Assembly (NCBI GenBank): GCA_021845685.1
Contig: JAJZVN010000009.1
Coordinates: 1-64,000, forward strand
Direction: 5' to 3'
DNA length: 64,000 nucleotides
Source of the DNA: a bacterium
GTDB taxonomy: Bacteria > SZUA-79 > Acidulodesulfobacterales > Acidulodesulfobacteraceae
The notes under the pieces were generated by a model. It saw nothing but the letters and a program-made list of their open reading frames with translations. It had not been told where the DNA came from and did no database searches. A program made the position numbers and the translations under genes. Each line of letters begins with the position of its first letter. Position 1 is the stretch's first letter. Positions 34,596 to 42,735 of the stretch are shown here, in pieces.

Positions 34596-34713
34596 GGTTA
34601 AAGTATCATTCAGCTTATAAAATGAAAATGCCGCTGAATATATAATTATAATAAAATAATTATTCATAACTAAAGTTTATCATATAAAAAAAATATTTCA
34701 ACAAGTCAATAAA

Positions 34714-34879
34714 ACTTTAATCCTTCCATAGAAATTTATTTTATGGATTCCTGCTTACGCAGGAATGACTTAGCGAGGATTTAAACATTCACCCTTTGGG
34801 TGTCATTCCCGCGCAAGCGGGAATCCAGTATTGCTTAGTATTAAACTATCTAAAACATTTTCTATCGCAGGATTAAAGT
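34714..34879. repeat. REPIN-like element with inverted ends
   Basis: A 166-bp unit bounded by ACTTTAATCCT...CATAGAAAT and ATTTTCTATCGCAGGATTAAAGT (11 perfect terminal bases). Inside, GGATTCCTGC...GCAGGAATGAC (34745-34769) faces GTCATTCCCGC...GCGGGAATCC (34801-34826), so the whole folds as one large palindrome. This is the clearest member of the family. Confidence 0.75.
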
Positions 34880-34891
34880 AAAAGAATGCAA

Positions 34892-34921
34892 AATCAATAA
34901 AAAAATATTGATTTTTTTTTA
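34892..34921 (+). terminator. Orphan intrinsic terminator-like hairpin
   Basis: AATCAATA-AAAAA-TATTGATT followed by a run of nine T on the plus strand. No plus-strand gene lies immediately upstream, since gatD has its own terminator at 34381. It may end an unrecognised transcript or be chance in AT-rich DNA. Confidence 0.4.
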
Positions 34922-35284
34922 AATAATGATATATATATAAATTGCAAGATAAAATAATTATTATACATACTTTTATTTATGTTTTTATTTAAGCAGTTTA
35001 TTTAATTTTTTATAATTTAATAGTTTATATTTAATTAATTAATGACGGAGGTGTAGCCTATTCAATATTTATATTTATATTTTGTATTATAATTTATTAT
35101 TATAAATAGTGCGCAAAGGTACATAAAAATATAATTTTATAATAATTATTTATTTATTAAATTTATTTATATATTAAATAATATATAAATTTAAATTAAA
35201 TATATTTGCCATACTATTAATATAATGTATAATTAATAGTATATTGTATATTAAAACAATTTAAGAAAATTTAAATTTTATGTT
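34922..35284. other. AT-rich spacer upstream of the Pal-like gene
   Basis: No ORF, RNA gene or palindrome I can support. A GACGGAGGTG sequence at 35044 looks like a Shine-Dalgarno, but no start codon follows at usable distance. Confidence 0.4.
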
Positions 35285-35312
35285 TTGTTAAATTTATAAT
35301 TATAATTATAAT
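35285..35312 (+). promoter_or_regulatory. Candidate sigma70-type promoter of the Pal-like gene
   Basis: TTGTTA (35285-35290), a 16-bp spacer and TATAAT (35307-35312), about 100 bp before the start codon. The surrounding DNA is AT-rich, so chance matches are common. Confidence 0.4.
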
Positions 35313-35411
35313 GAAAATATGTTTTGTTATTTATATTAATAAAAATCAATCAACACAATTTTTAAAATTTTTAAACTAATTTATTAATTTTATTTTTAAG
35401 GAGAGAGTAAA

Positions 35412-35972
35412 ATGAACAAAAAAACAAAGATCGGCTTATCTATTCTTGGATTAGTTGTTGGAGTATCCGCAGTTCTTTCCGGCTGCGCTCCAAAAGTAAC
35501 AAAAGTATCTTCAAGCGCTTTGCCGCCTGCAAAAAAACCTGCAGTTGCGGTTCAACAGCCAACACAACCTGTAATCACTAAAAAAGTAAATCCTTATTTA
35601 AGAAAGTATCCTTGGCTTGCAACTTACAATATTCAATCAAACAACAACAATATACATTTTGCATTTAACAAATCTATTCTTACTCCGCTTGATAAAATGA
35701 TTTTAAGAAAAGATGCAATATATTTAAAGTATCATAGAAATACGGCTGTACAAATTCAGGGTAATTGCGATAGAAGAGGTTCGGAAAGCTACAACTTAGC
35801 GCTCGGATGGAGAAGAGCAAATGCCGCAAAAGCATATTTACAAGACCTTGGCATAAATTCAGGAAGACTTAAAACAATAAGCTTTGGCAAAGAAAAACCG
35901 TTATGCAATGCTCATACAAGGGTTTGTTATGCTATAAACAGAAGAGATCATTTTGTACCTGCTTCAAGATAA
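35412..35972 (+). CDS. pal: Peptidoglycan-associated (Pal/OmpA-type) lipoprotein
   Basis: 186-residue outer-membrane lipoprotein. A Lys-rich start and hydrophobic stretch end in the lipobox VLSG-C25. A Pro/Ala/Lys linker follows, then an OmpA C-terminal peptidoglycan-binding domain: IHFAFNKSIL, VQIQGNCDRRGSESYNLALGWRRANAAKAYL, and LKTISFGKEKPLC. The domain lies as in Pal, which tethers the outer membrane to peptidoglycan, though no tolB or other tol genes are adjacent. Start ATG with GGAGAGAG upstream, and a strong terminator downstream. Two Cys near the C-terminus (CNAHTRVC) could form a disulfide. Confidence 0.9.
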   Translation: MNKKTKIGLSILGLVVGVSAVLSGCAPKVTKVSSSALPPAKKPAVAVQQPTQPVITKKVNPYLRKYPWLATYNIQSNNNNIHFAFNKSILTPLDKMILRKDAIYLKYHRNTAVQIQGNCDRRGSESYNLALGWRRANAAKAYLQDLGINSGRLKTISFGKEKPLCNAHTRVCYAINRRDHFVPASR

Positions 35973-36037
35973 ATTATTTTAATTTAATATAAATAAATTT
36001 TAAATTTTATTTATATTTATTTTAAGTTTATGATATT

Positions 36038-36106
36038 AATCCCTTTAATGGACTTATTTATGAATTAAATTAATTCAGATAAATTTCATTAAAGGGATTT
36101 TTTTTT
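36038..36106 (+). terminator. Intrinsic terminator after the Pal-like gene
   Basis: AATCCCTTTAATG (36038-36050) pairs perfectly with CATTAAAGGGATT (36087-36099), followed by eight T. The 36-nt loop contains its own GAATTAAATTAATTC palindrome. Confidence 0.85.
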
Positions 36107-36109
36107 ATT

Positions 36110-37123
36110 TTAATGTTTATTAATTTTAGCTTTAATATAAGCCAAATTATATGATGCAAAAACATTTTTTTCTATATTAGTATATTTATTTTCATAATCT
36201 TTTAAAACTTTTTTAAGTATTAAATATCTTGAATGTTTTGATGAACATAAACTTTTATTATTATTTTTATTGTCGTAATTTTTATTTATTTTAATTTCAT
36301 AATTTTCATTAAATTTATTATCGTTATCAGTATTATCGGTTCTGCTGATTAGATGATTTAAACTATTTACGCCGGCGGTATTATTAATAGAATTTTTAGC
36401 GCCTATAATATTAATTTTTTTTAATAATTTTAATGCGGTTTCTGCATATTCTTTATATTCAATAATTTTAAATTCTTCTATAATAAATCCTTGCGAAACT
36501 AATAAATTCTTAATATGATTAGCATCTGGAAATTTGTGAAGCGCTATGCTGTGCATATTATCATTGCTTAAATATTCATCGTAACATAAGTTAAGTTCTT
36601 TTAATGTTCCTTCAGAAAGGAACGAACATATAAATAAATTGTCATTATTTAAGTTTAAACTATTTTTTACCGATTTGACAAACCCTATAGGCTTGTTTAG
36701 CCAATGTAAAACCATATTAGAAAAAACAATATTTATCGTTTTGTTTTTTATCGGTATATCTTCACAATCGGAACAACAAAGATGTGCATTGCTGGTTTCA
36801 TTAGTTTTAAATTTTAATTTCCCCCTTTTTAAAGCTCCTAACGCTAAATCAATACCTATATATAGAAAATTAAAATCGCCTGCATAATTTCTATTTATTT
36901 TGTTTTTAATATATAAGAGTCCATTGCCCGTCCCGCAGCCTGCGTCAAGTATGCTTAATTTTTTTACGTAACCGCTATTTGCATTATCGGCATAATACTT
37001 TAATATAAAATCAAGTATGTCGCTTGTTATTATCTCAAGAGTTATTTTGTGATATGATATAGCGCTATCATATTGATGAGAATTTGAAAAATTTTTTTTT
37101 ATTTTGTTTTTATCTATGTTCAT
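36110..37123 (-). CDS. bioC: Malonyl-ACP O-methyltransferase-like protein
   Basis: SAM-dependent methyltransferase, 337 residues. Motif I is LDAGCGTGNGLLYI (about 60-73). CSDCEDIPIKNKTINIVFSNMVLHWLNKP and FICSFLSEGTLKELNLCY are BioC-like segments, and the N-terminus (FSNSHQYDSAISYHK) matches BioC's FxxAAxxYD start. BioC methylates malonyl-ACP to begin pimelate synthesis for biotin. An Asn-rich stretch (about 255-300) lengthens it beyond the usual 250-280. bioF lies 334 bp upstream on the same strand and bioB 4 kb away, supporting the call. Confidence 0.85.
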   Translation of the reverse strand: MNIDKNKIKKNFSNSHQYDSAISYHKITLEIITSDILDFILKYYADNANSGYVKKLSILDAGCGTGNGLLYIKNKINRNYAGDFNFLYIGIDLALGALKRGKLKFKTNETSNAHLCCSDCEDIPIKNKTINIVFSNMVLHWLNKPIGFVKSVKNSLNLNNDNLFICSFLSEGTLKELNLCYDEYLSNDNMHSIALHKFPDANHIKNLLVSQGFIIEEFKIIEYKEYAETALKLLKKINIIGAKNSINNTAGVNSLNHLISRTDNTDNDNKFNENYEIKINKNYDNKNNNKSLCSSKHSRYLILKKVLKDYENKYTNIEKNVFASYNLAYIKAKINKH

Positions 37124-37216
37124 AAATTAATATTGTAAATACAAAAATAGACTGTAAAATAAAAATCACAAAAAACATTGACTTTTATAATATGTGTCAA
37201 TTTAGCAATTAGTTTT

Positions 37217-37372
37217 TTAACCCAACTTCACCACTTTTATTATTCTAAAATTATAATCCATTAATATTATTACATTTTATTTTTTATTTTGTAGCCCCAT
37301 AAACATTTTTGTTGCCCCCATAAATATACCAATATCAACAGGCTGCCGGTAATTATGGCAAAGTTGGGTTAA
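37217..37372. repeat. MITE-like element, copy 3 (inverted)
   Basis: A 156-bp copy in reverse orientation to those at 113 and 49533, with ends TTAACCCAACTTCA (37217-37230) and AAGTTGGGTTAA (to 37372). It occupies most of the bioC-bioF spacer (37124-37457). The interior keeps the conserved GGGGCTACAAAATAAAAAAT-type core seen in the other copies. Confidence 0.75.
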
Positions 37373-37457
37373 TATATTTATACGTTAAAAACCTTTTTTT
37401 CTCATCAAAATATTTAATAAATAAATAAATAAATAAATAACGCATTAATCAAGATAT

Positions 37458-38609
37458 TTATTTTTTAATATTATTTAAATCGGATAACTTTTTTAAAACT
37501 TTCTTAATCTCTATATTACGTAGACCCGCATTTACGCTAAACCGTAATCTTGCTTGTCCTTTGGCGACTGTCGGGTATTTAACCGATTTAAGAAGTATAC
37601 CTTCATTAATAAATTTTTTTTCTATCGCCGCAGCTTTTTTTTCATCTCCTATTAATACAGGTATAATATGCGTATTTGAATTTAAAATATTTAACCCGTT
37701 ATTTTTTAAAAAGATTCTGATGTTTTGCGACAATGTTTGTAATTTTCTAACTAATTCAGGTTTATTTTCAATAATATTTAAAGCTTCTAATGCAATACCC
37801 GCGGCAACAGGAGATATTGCTGTAGAAAAAATATACGGTCTGCTTTTATTTATGAAATAGTCAATCATTAAACTATCGGATAAAACAAATGCTCCTTCCG
37901 AAGCAAGCGCTTTCCCTAATGTTCCCATTATAATGTCCGGTTTTACGCCATTATGATAATTGCAGCTGCCGCCTCCAAGAGGTCCTATAGTTCCCGTTGC
38001 ATGCGCATCGTCAACAATCGTAATTGCATTATAACATTTAGACACATCTATTATATCGGGTAAATTGGCAATATCGCCGTCCATACTGAATACGCCTTCG
38101 GTTATAACAATTTTTATATCATAAGAGCTATGTTTTTTTAATATATTTTTAAGATGGTTGGGGTCGTTATGCTTAAATCTGCTAAATTTTGTCTTTGAAC
38201 ACAATACTCCGTCAATAATAGATGCATGAGACAATTCGTCAAACGCTATAAATGTTTTACTAAACGATATTTTAGATAATGCCGAAATAATTCCTAAATT
38301 AGCCTGATAACCTGAAGGATAAAGAATACATCTTTCATATCCTCCTTTAAATTTACATAATTTATTTTCCAAATCAATATGAGGCTTGAAATAACCATAC
38401 ATTAAAGGAGATGATGTACTTGACAAAGGATATTTGGAAATTATTTGCTTTGCAGTTCTTTTTATTTTAGAATTATAAGCCAATCCAAGATAATCGTTAG
38501 AGGACAAATTGATAACAGTATCGTCATTTTTATTTTCGTTAAGCCTCCTGTAAAAACCTTTAGTTTTAATATTTTCAATTTCATTTATCAAAAGTTCTCT
38601 GATTAGCAT
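37458..38609 (-). CDS. bioF: 8-amino-7-oxononanoate synthase
   Basis: PLP enzyme condensing pimeloyl thioester with L-alanine in biotin synthesis. LSSNDYLGLAYN opens the fold. FDELSHASIIDG, IVDDAHATGTIGPLGGG and the PLP lysine in MGTLGKALASEGAF (about 235) are diagnostic of the alpha-oxoamine synthases. 383 residues. The closely related KBL and HemA differ in length and motifs; biotin neighbours make BioF the best call. ATG at 38609. Confidence 0.92.
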   Translation of the reverse strand: MLIRELLINEIENIKTKGFYRRLNENKNDDTVINLSSNDYLGLAYNSKIKRTAKQIISKYPLSSTSSPLMYGYFKPHIDLENKLCKFKGGYERCILYPSGYQANLGIISALSKISFSKTFIAFDELSHASIIDGVLCSKTKFSRFKHNDPNHLKNILKKHSSYDIKIVITEGVFSMDGDIANLPDIIDVSKCYNAITIVDDAHATGTIGPLGGGSCNYHNGVKPDIIMGTLGKALASEGAFVLSDSLMIDYFINKSRPYIFSTAISPVAAGIALEALNIIENKPELVRKLQTLSQNIRIFLKNNGLNILNSNTHIIPVLIGDEKKAAAIEKKFINEGILLKSVKYPTVAKGQARLRFSVNAGLRNIEIKKVLKKLSDLNNIKK

Positions 38610-38643
38610 ATATTTAAATATTCATTGTTTTAATATCTATTTC

Positions 38644-38850
38644 TTAATCCTGCGTTAGAAAATGTTTTAGATATTTAAATTATAAATAACACTGGATTCC
38701 CGCTTTCGCGGGAATAATACATGAGAAGGGTAAAGGCTTAAATCCCTGTTAAGTCATTCCTGCACTTATTCAAAAATATACGCTCAATATGTTATATAAC
38801 TAAGGGGTGAAGGTTTAAATCCCCATTAAGTCATTCCTGCGCAGGCAGAA
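38644..38850. repeat. Partial REPIN-like element
   Basis: The left end TTAATCCTGCGTTAGAAAAT (38644-38663) matches the complement of the right end at 12222. It contains GGATTCCCGCTTTCGCGGGAAT (38694-38715) in two arms of one palindrome, plus facing TCATTCCTGC motifs at 38755 and 38830. No matching right end was found, so the element seems truncated or rearranged. Confidence 0.55.
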
Positions 38851-38901
38851 AAGTTCGAAATTATAAGCCTTTGGCAATACAACAATTAAACAAATTTTAT
38901 T

Positions 38902-39387
38902 TTAATTAAATTTAAAAATTGATTCGCTATCGTTTTCATATCTTATCTCGTCTATAGGCTCTTTCTTTTTGTATCCGGCATATAGCACATTGGCGGCATT
39001 AATCACAATTCCTTTTGTCAAACCTATATTTTTATACGCATGAACAACTCCGGGCGGAACTATAAGGGAAGCAGGCTCGTCTTCTCCAAGAAATAGAACT
39101 GTTTTATTCATATATGTTTTTGAAACCTTCCTATTATCCCATAAAATTATTTTAAAGTTAGAAGGTCCGATAAAACAAAAATAATCTGTTTGCGTTTTAT
39201 GTTCGTGAGGACCCCTTTTAACACCGGGATTTGTCAATGAAACATAAGCCATTTTTGGAAATATGCTTTCATCAATTTCATCTGCTCTATAAAGTTCGGC
39301 AAGCCAGCCTCTTTCATCTATATTTTTTTTTATAGGTATTACAGCTGCACCGTCAATTTTTCCTATTTTAAAATTTAAATTTTCCAA
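38902..39387 (-). CDS. RmlC-like dTDP-sugar epimerase/cupin
   Basis: 161-residue cupin resembling dTDP-4-dehydrorhamnose 3,5-epimerase. IDERGWLAELYR matches the family's N-terminal DxRG segment. RGPHEHKTQTDYFCFIG holds the catalytic and core His residues, and VPPGVVHAYKNIG the second cupin motif. It is shorter than typical RmlC (about 180). Start TTG at 39387, favoured by a GGAG 7 nt upstream; the nearby ATG is out of frame. No rhamnose genes are adjacent, so the sugar substrate is open. Confidence 0.82.
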   Translation of the reverse strand: MENLNFKIGKIDGAAVIPIKKNIDERGWLAELYRADEIDESIFPKMAYVSLTNPGVKRGPHEHKTQTDYFCFIGPSNFKIILWDNRKVSKTYMNKTVLFLGEDEPASLIVPPGVVHAYKNIGLTKGIVINAANVLYAGYKKKEPIDEIRYENDSESIFKFN

Positions 39388-39452
39388 TTTTATACTCCAT
39401 TTTCTATAAATAATAAAATTAAATTATAATATAAATAATATAAATTTTCTAC

Positions 39453-39510
39453 CTAAAATTGCCGATAGAAAATTTTACTCTATCTCTGCGATTTTGTGTT
39501 TAAATAAAAC
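39453..39510. repeat. Partial ATTGCCGATAG-type repeat end
   Basis: AAAATTGCCGATAGAAAATT followed by TTACTCTATC, the same left end seen at 12944 and 49367. Only the left end is recognisable, just upstream of cbpA. Confidence 0.5.
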
Positions 39511-39548
39511 ATTGAATAGATTTTAAAATTTTGATATAAATATAATAT

Positions 39549-40454
39549 ATGGAAACAAAAGATTACTATAAAATTTTAGGAGTAGACAAAAAAGCAACGG
39601 CGGATGATATAAAAAAGGCCTACAGAAAGTTAGCCAGAAAATATCATCCCGATGTCAATCCTAACGATAAAACAGCCGAAAACAAATTTAAAGAACTGCA
39701 GGAAGCGTACGATATTCTTAAAGATGAAAAAAAACGAAAAGAATACGACGAGCTTGGGAGCAATTACTTTAATTTTAAAAACGGCGGCGCAGGGGCGGGA
39801 GCTCAGGGACAAAATCAATATTATTACAGCGGCAATATGGGCGGAGGACAATCAGGGTTTAATTTTAATGCCGGCGGAGGAGAGTTTAACTTTGAGGATG
39901 TTTTTTCTGATTTATTTAACAGATCGTCAAAACAAAGAGGTCCTCAAACAGGTCCTGATATTCAGTCTAGACTCAATGTTTCTGTCCAAGAAAGCGTTAA
40001 AGGAATTGAAAAAATAGTCGTTATTAATAACGAAAAAATAAAAGTAAAGATACCTGCAGGTATTGCCGACGGCGGAAAAATCAGAATTCAAGGCAAAGGC
40101 TCTGCAGGAATAAACGGAGGAAAAAACGGTGATTTATATATTAAAATCGGCGTTATGAACGATAATATTTTTGAAAGAAAAGGCAACGATATTTATGTAA
40201 ATAAAAAAATAAAGTTAACGGAAGCTGTCCTTGGGGCAAAAGTAGAAGTTCCGACTATTGATGGAAAGATAATGCTTACTATACCTCCTGGAACACAAAA
40301 CGGCGCTAAATTCAGAATACCAAAAAAAGGTTCTCCCGATATTACTTTAAAAGTTTATGGCGATGAAATAGTAAATATTCAAGTGGAATTGCCGTCTAAT
40401 ATTTCTGATAAGGCCAAAAAATATTTTAATGAATTGGCTAAAGAAGGCTATTGA
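39549..40454 (+). CDS. cbpA: DnaJ-class co-chaperone (CbpA type)
   Basis: 301-residue Hsp40. The J domain carries HPD at residues 33-35, followed by a Gly/Phe/Gln-rich linker (about 70-120) and the two C-terminal beta domains ([54 protein letters not shown]). The four CxxCxGxG zinc repeats of DnaJ are absent, defining it as type II/CbpA. ATG at 39549. A MerR-like CbpM partner lies 150 bp downstream, supporting the CbpA name. Confidence 0.93.
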   Translation: METKDYYKILGVDKKATADDIKKAYRKLARKYHPDVNPNDKTAENKFKELQEAYDILKDEKKRKEYDELGSNYFNFKNGGAGAGAQGQNQYYYSGNMGGGQSGFNFNAGGGEFNFEDVFSDLFNRSSKQRGPQTGPDIQSRLNVSVQESVKGIEKIVVINNEKIKVKIPAGIADGGKIRIQGKGSAGINGGKNGDLYIKIGVMNDNIFERKGNDIYVNKKIKLTEAVLGAKVEVPTIDGKIMLTIPPGTQNGAKFRIPKKGSPDITLKVYGDEIVNIQVELPSNISDKAKKYFNELAKEGY

Positions 40455-40604
40455 TTTATTAAATAAAAATTAATTAAATTATTTAAAACAATAAGGATAT
40501 CTCTCGTCTTTGCCTTATAGATATAATAGATATATTTTTTTGTATGTTTTGAAAAAGCATGTCTTTTTCACTAAAAAAATGGGAGTATCCTATATATATT
40601 TTTG

Positions 40605-41006
40605 ATGAATAAATCTGATTCTAATATGAAAATACAAAAAATTTCTTCATTAGATAACTGCTCGGATAATATTTATAAATTTACAAGTTTATCTAATATT
40701 TGCACGGCATTTTGTCTTAGCAGAAATACTGTTTATTTTTTTATTGACGAAGGGTTAATCGCCATAAACAAAGAAAATAATTGCTTATTTATGGATTCGA
40801 CAAGCGTTAATAAACTTCAGACTATTTCTCATCTAAAAAATGACCTCTACATCAACAATGAAGGAATATCAGTCATATTAAGCATGAGAGAAAAGGTCAT
40901 AAATTATCAGGATAAGTTTAAAATTATTGCAGATTCGCTAAAAAAATCCAACGATGTTGAAGAAATACTCAATAATTTAAAAAATTGCGGGTTTTTTGAT
41001 TTTTAA
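40605..41006 (+). CDS. cbpM: CbpM-like MerR-type modulator
   Basis: 133 residues. TSLSNICTAFCLSRNTVYFFIDEGLI looks like the MerR-type winged-helix N-terminus. ISHLKNDLYINNEGISVILSMREKV matches the CbpM pattern in which a helix hairpin follows the HTH and blocks the CbpA J domain. The position right after cbpA is the known cbpA-cbpM arrangement. A leading TTG (40602) precedes the ATG at 40605. Divergent in sequence, so a heat-shock regulator of HspR type is an alternative. Confidence 0.72.
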   Translation: MNKSDSNMKIQKISSLDNCSDNIYKFTSLSNICTAFCLSRNTVYFFIDEGLIAINKENNCLFMDSTSVNKLQTISHLKNDLYINNEGISVILSMREKVINYQDKFKIIADSLKKSNDVEEILNNLKNCGFFDF

Positions 41007-41039
41007 TTGTTTTATTTTTTGAATTTATAGGTGAAAATT

Positions 41040-42050
41040 ATGAATTTAGAAGTTGCTAATTTAGAGGTTGCTAATTTAAATTTAATAAATACATTAAAAA
41101 ATTATATTGCCGAAGACAAAGAAATACCGGATGATATTCTTTTATCTATTTACGATTGCGGCAAATCAGAACTGCTGACGGTTTTTTCTATCGCATTAGA
41201 ACTTAAGGAAAAATGGACGGGCAATAAAATTAATTTTTGTTCAATCGTCAGCGCAAAGACAGGTTTATGTTCAGAAGATTGCGCTTTCTGCGGACAATCT
41301 TCAAAAATACCGAAAATTAATAAAAAAATAAATAAACTTCTTCCTATAAACGAATTAGTTAACGCTGCCAGAATTGCGAAAGAAAACGGAGCAAATGAAT
41401 TTTCTATAGTCACGAGCGGGACATCTGTTAGCGATAAAAAAGAACTTTCTATTATAGCCGAAGCGATTAAAACCATTAAAAATGATATAGGAATCACGGC
41501 GTGCGCATCTTTAGGTTTAATGGAAAAAGAAGATTTAGAATATTTAAAATCTTACGGATTGGAAATTTTTCATCATAATATAGAAACGAGCAAAGATTTC
41601 TTCAGCAATATTTGCACAACTCATTCTTATGAAAATAATATTGAAACAATAAATAAAGCAAAACAGGCTAATCTTAAAGTATGCTCCGGGGTTATAATCG
41701 GTATGGGAGAATCTCGTCTTGACAGAATTAAAATGGCAAAGCAGCTAAAAGAACTTGATGTTGACAATATTCCTATTAATTTTTTAAATCCTGTGAAAGG
41801 AACTCCGCTTGAAAACAATGATGAATTAACACCTATGGAATGCCTTAAAACAATCTCTATCTTTCGCTTAATTAACCCATCAAAAAATATACTTGCGCAA
41901 GGAGGCAGAGAATTAAACTTAAGACAATTACAGCCCTTTGCTTTAATGGCAGGAGCTAACGGATTTCTTTTGGGGAATTATTTGGTGACATCGGGAAGAA
42001 ATACAGAATTAGATATTGAACTAATAAACGACCTGGAATTTGAAGCTTGA
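41040..42050 (+). CDS. bioB: Biotin synthase
   Basis: Radical SAM enzyme inserting sulfur into dethiobiotin. The cluster motif CSEDCAFC (Cys77, 81, 84) follows the conserved CSIVSAKTG. YxxNxxT-like FHHNIETSKDFF, CSGVIIGMGES and the Arg in GGRELNLR complete the active site. 336 residues. The ORF could begin at GTG 41031, but AGGTG at 41029-41033 is the ribosome site of the ATG at 41040, which is therefore chosen. The N-terminus contains a perfect LEVAN/LEVAN duplication from a tandem DNA repeat. 33 bp after cbpM. Confidence 0.95.
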   Translation: MNLEVANLEVANLNLINTLKNYIAEDKEIPDDILLSIYDCGKSELLTVFSIALELKEKWTGNKINFCSIVSAKTGLCSEDCAFCGQSSKIPKINKKINKLLPINELVNAARIAKENGANEFSIVTSGTSVSDKKELSIIAEAIKTIKNDIGITACASLGLMEKEDLEYLKSYGLEIFHHNIETSKDFFSNICTTHSYENNIETINKAKQANLKVCSGVIIGMGESRLDRIKMAKQLKELDVDNIPINFLNPVKGTPLENNDELTPMECLKTISIFRLINPSKNILAQGGRELNLRQLQPFALMAGANGFLLGNYLVTSGRNTELDIELINDLEFEA

Positions 42051-42258
42051 TATTAATTAGAATTAAAAAACAAATAACATTTCTGCCCGGCTAATAAATA
42101 ACATGAGATTTGAAGTCTAATATTATCGCTGATATTTTTAATAAAGTTATCTTTAACCGATAAATAACCTATAATTTAATTTAAAGCCTGATTGATGTTA
42201 GAATTTATTTTTAAAATTTATATTTTATTTATATTTTATATTAATTATATTATAATAA

Positions 42259-42711
42259 ATGAATCAAAAAATTATATGTATTGATTACGGACTTAAAAGG
42301 ATCGGCGTTGCTCTGAGCGATGACAGAGGAACAATAGCATTTCCTCATAAATATATAATTAATGAAAACTTTAATGATGCCGCAACTGAATTAAAAAATA
42401 TTATTATTACAGAGAATGCTTCTTTAATTGTTGTCGGAATGCCTATCGGACTTAGCGGAAAACAGTCATCGCTTTCAATAGAAGTGGTAAAATTTATAGA
42501 TGAACTTAAGAAAATAATTGAAGACCTGCCGATTAAAAACCTTCCTATAATTACTTATGACGAAAGATTTTCAACGGCTCAAGCTCAAAGAAGTTTAATA
42601 GAAAGAAACGTGAAAAGAAAAAAAAGGAAACAGACTATAGATTCTATAGCAGCTTCATTTATTCTTCAATCATATTTAGACGGCATAAATAGTACAAATA
42701 ATAATACATAA
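42259..42711 (+). CDS. ruvX: Pre-16S rRNA nuclease / YqgF (RuvX) family
   Basis: 150-residue RNase H-like YqgF protein, implicated in 16S rRNA 5' maturation and once called a Holliday junction resolvase. CIDYGLKRIGVALSD gives the first catalytic Asp, VVGMPIGLSG the middle strand, TYDERFSTAQAQRSL the Glu motif, and the C-terminal IDSIAASFILQSYLD the final Asp. Length typical. ATG at 42259. Followed 24 bp later by mltG, the usual yqgF-mltG neighbour pair. Confidence 0.92.
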   Translation: MNQKIICIDYGLKRIGVALSDDRGTIAFPHKYIINENFNDAATELKNIIITENASLIVVGMPIGLSGKQSSLSIEVVKFIDELKKIIEDLPIKNLPIITYDERFSTAQAQRSLIERNVKRKKRKQTIDSIAASFILQSYLDGINSTNNNT

Positions 42712-42735
42712 AAATATAATTAAATAATTTATTAT

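Noticed and set aside
35041-35100. Small ORF after the GACGGAGGTG sequence upstream of the Pal-like gene
   Set aside because: No ATG, GTG or TTG with an open frame of useful length follows within normal spacing.
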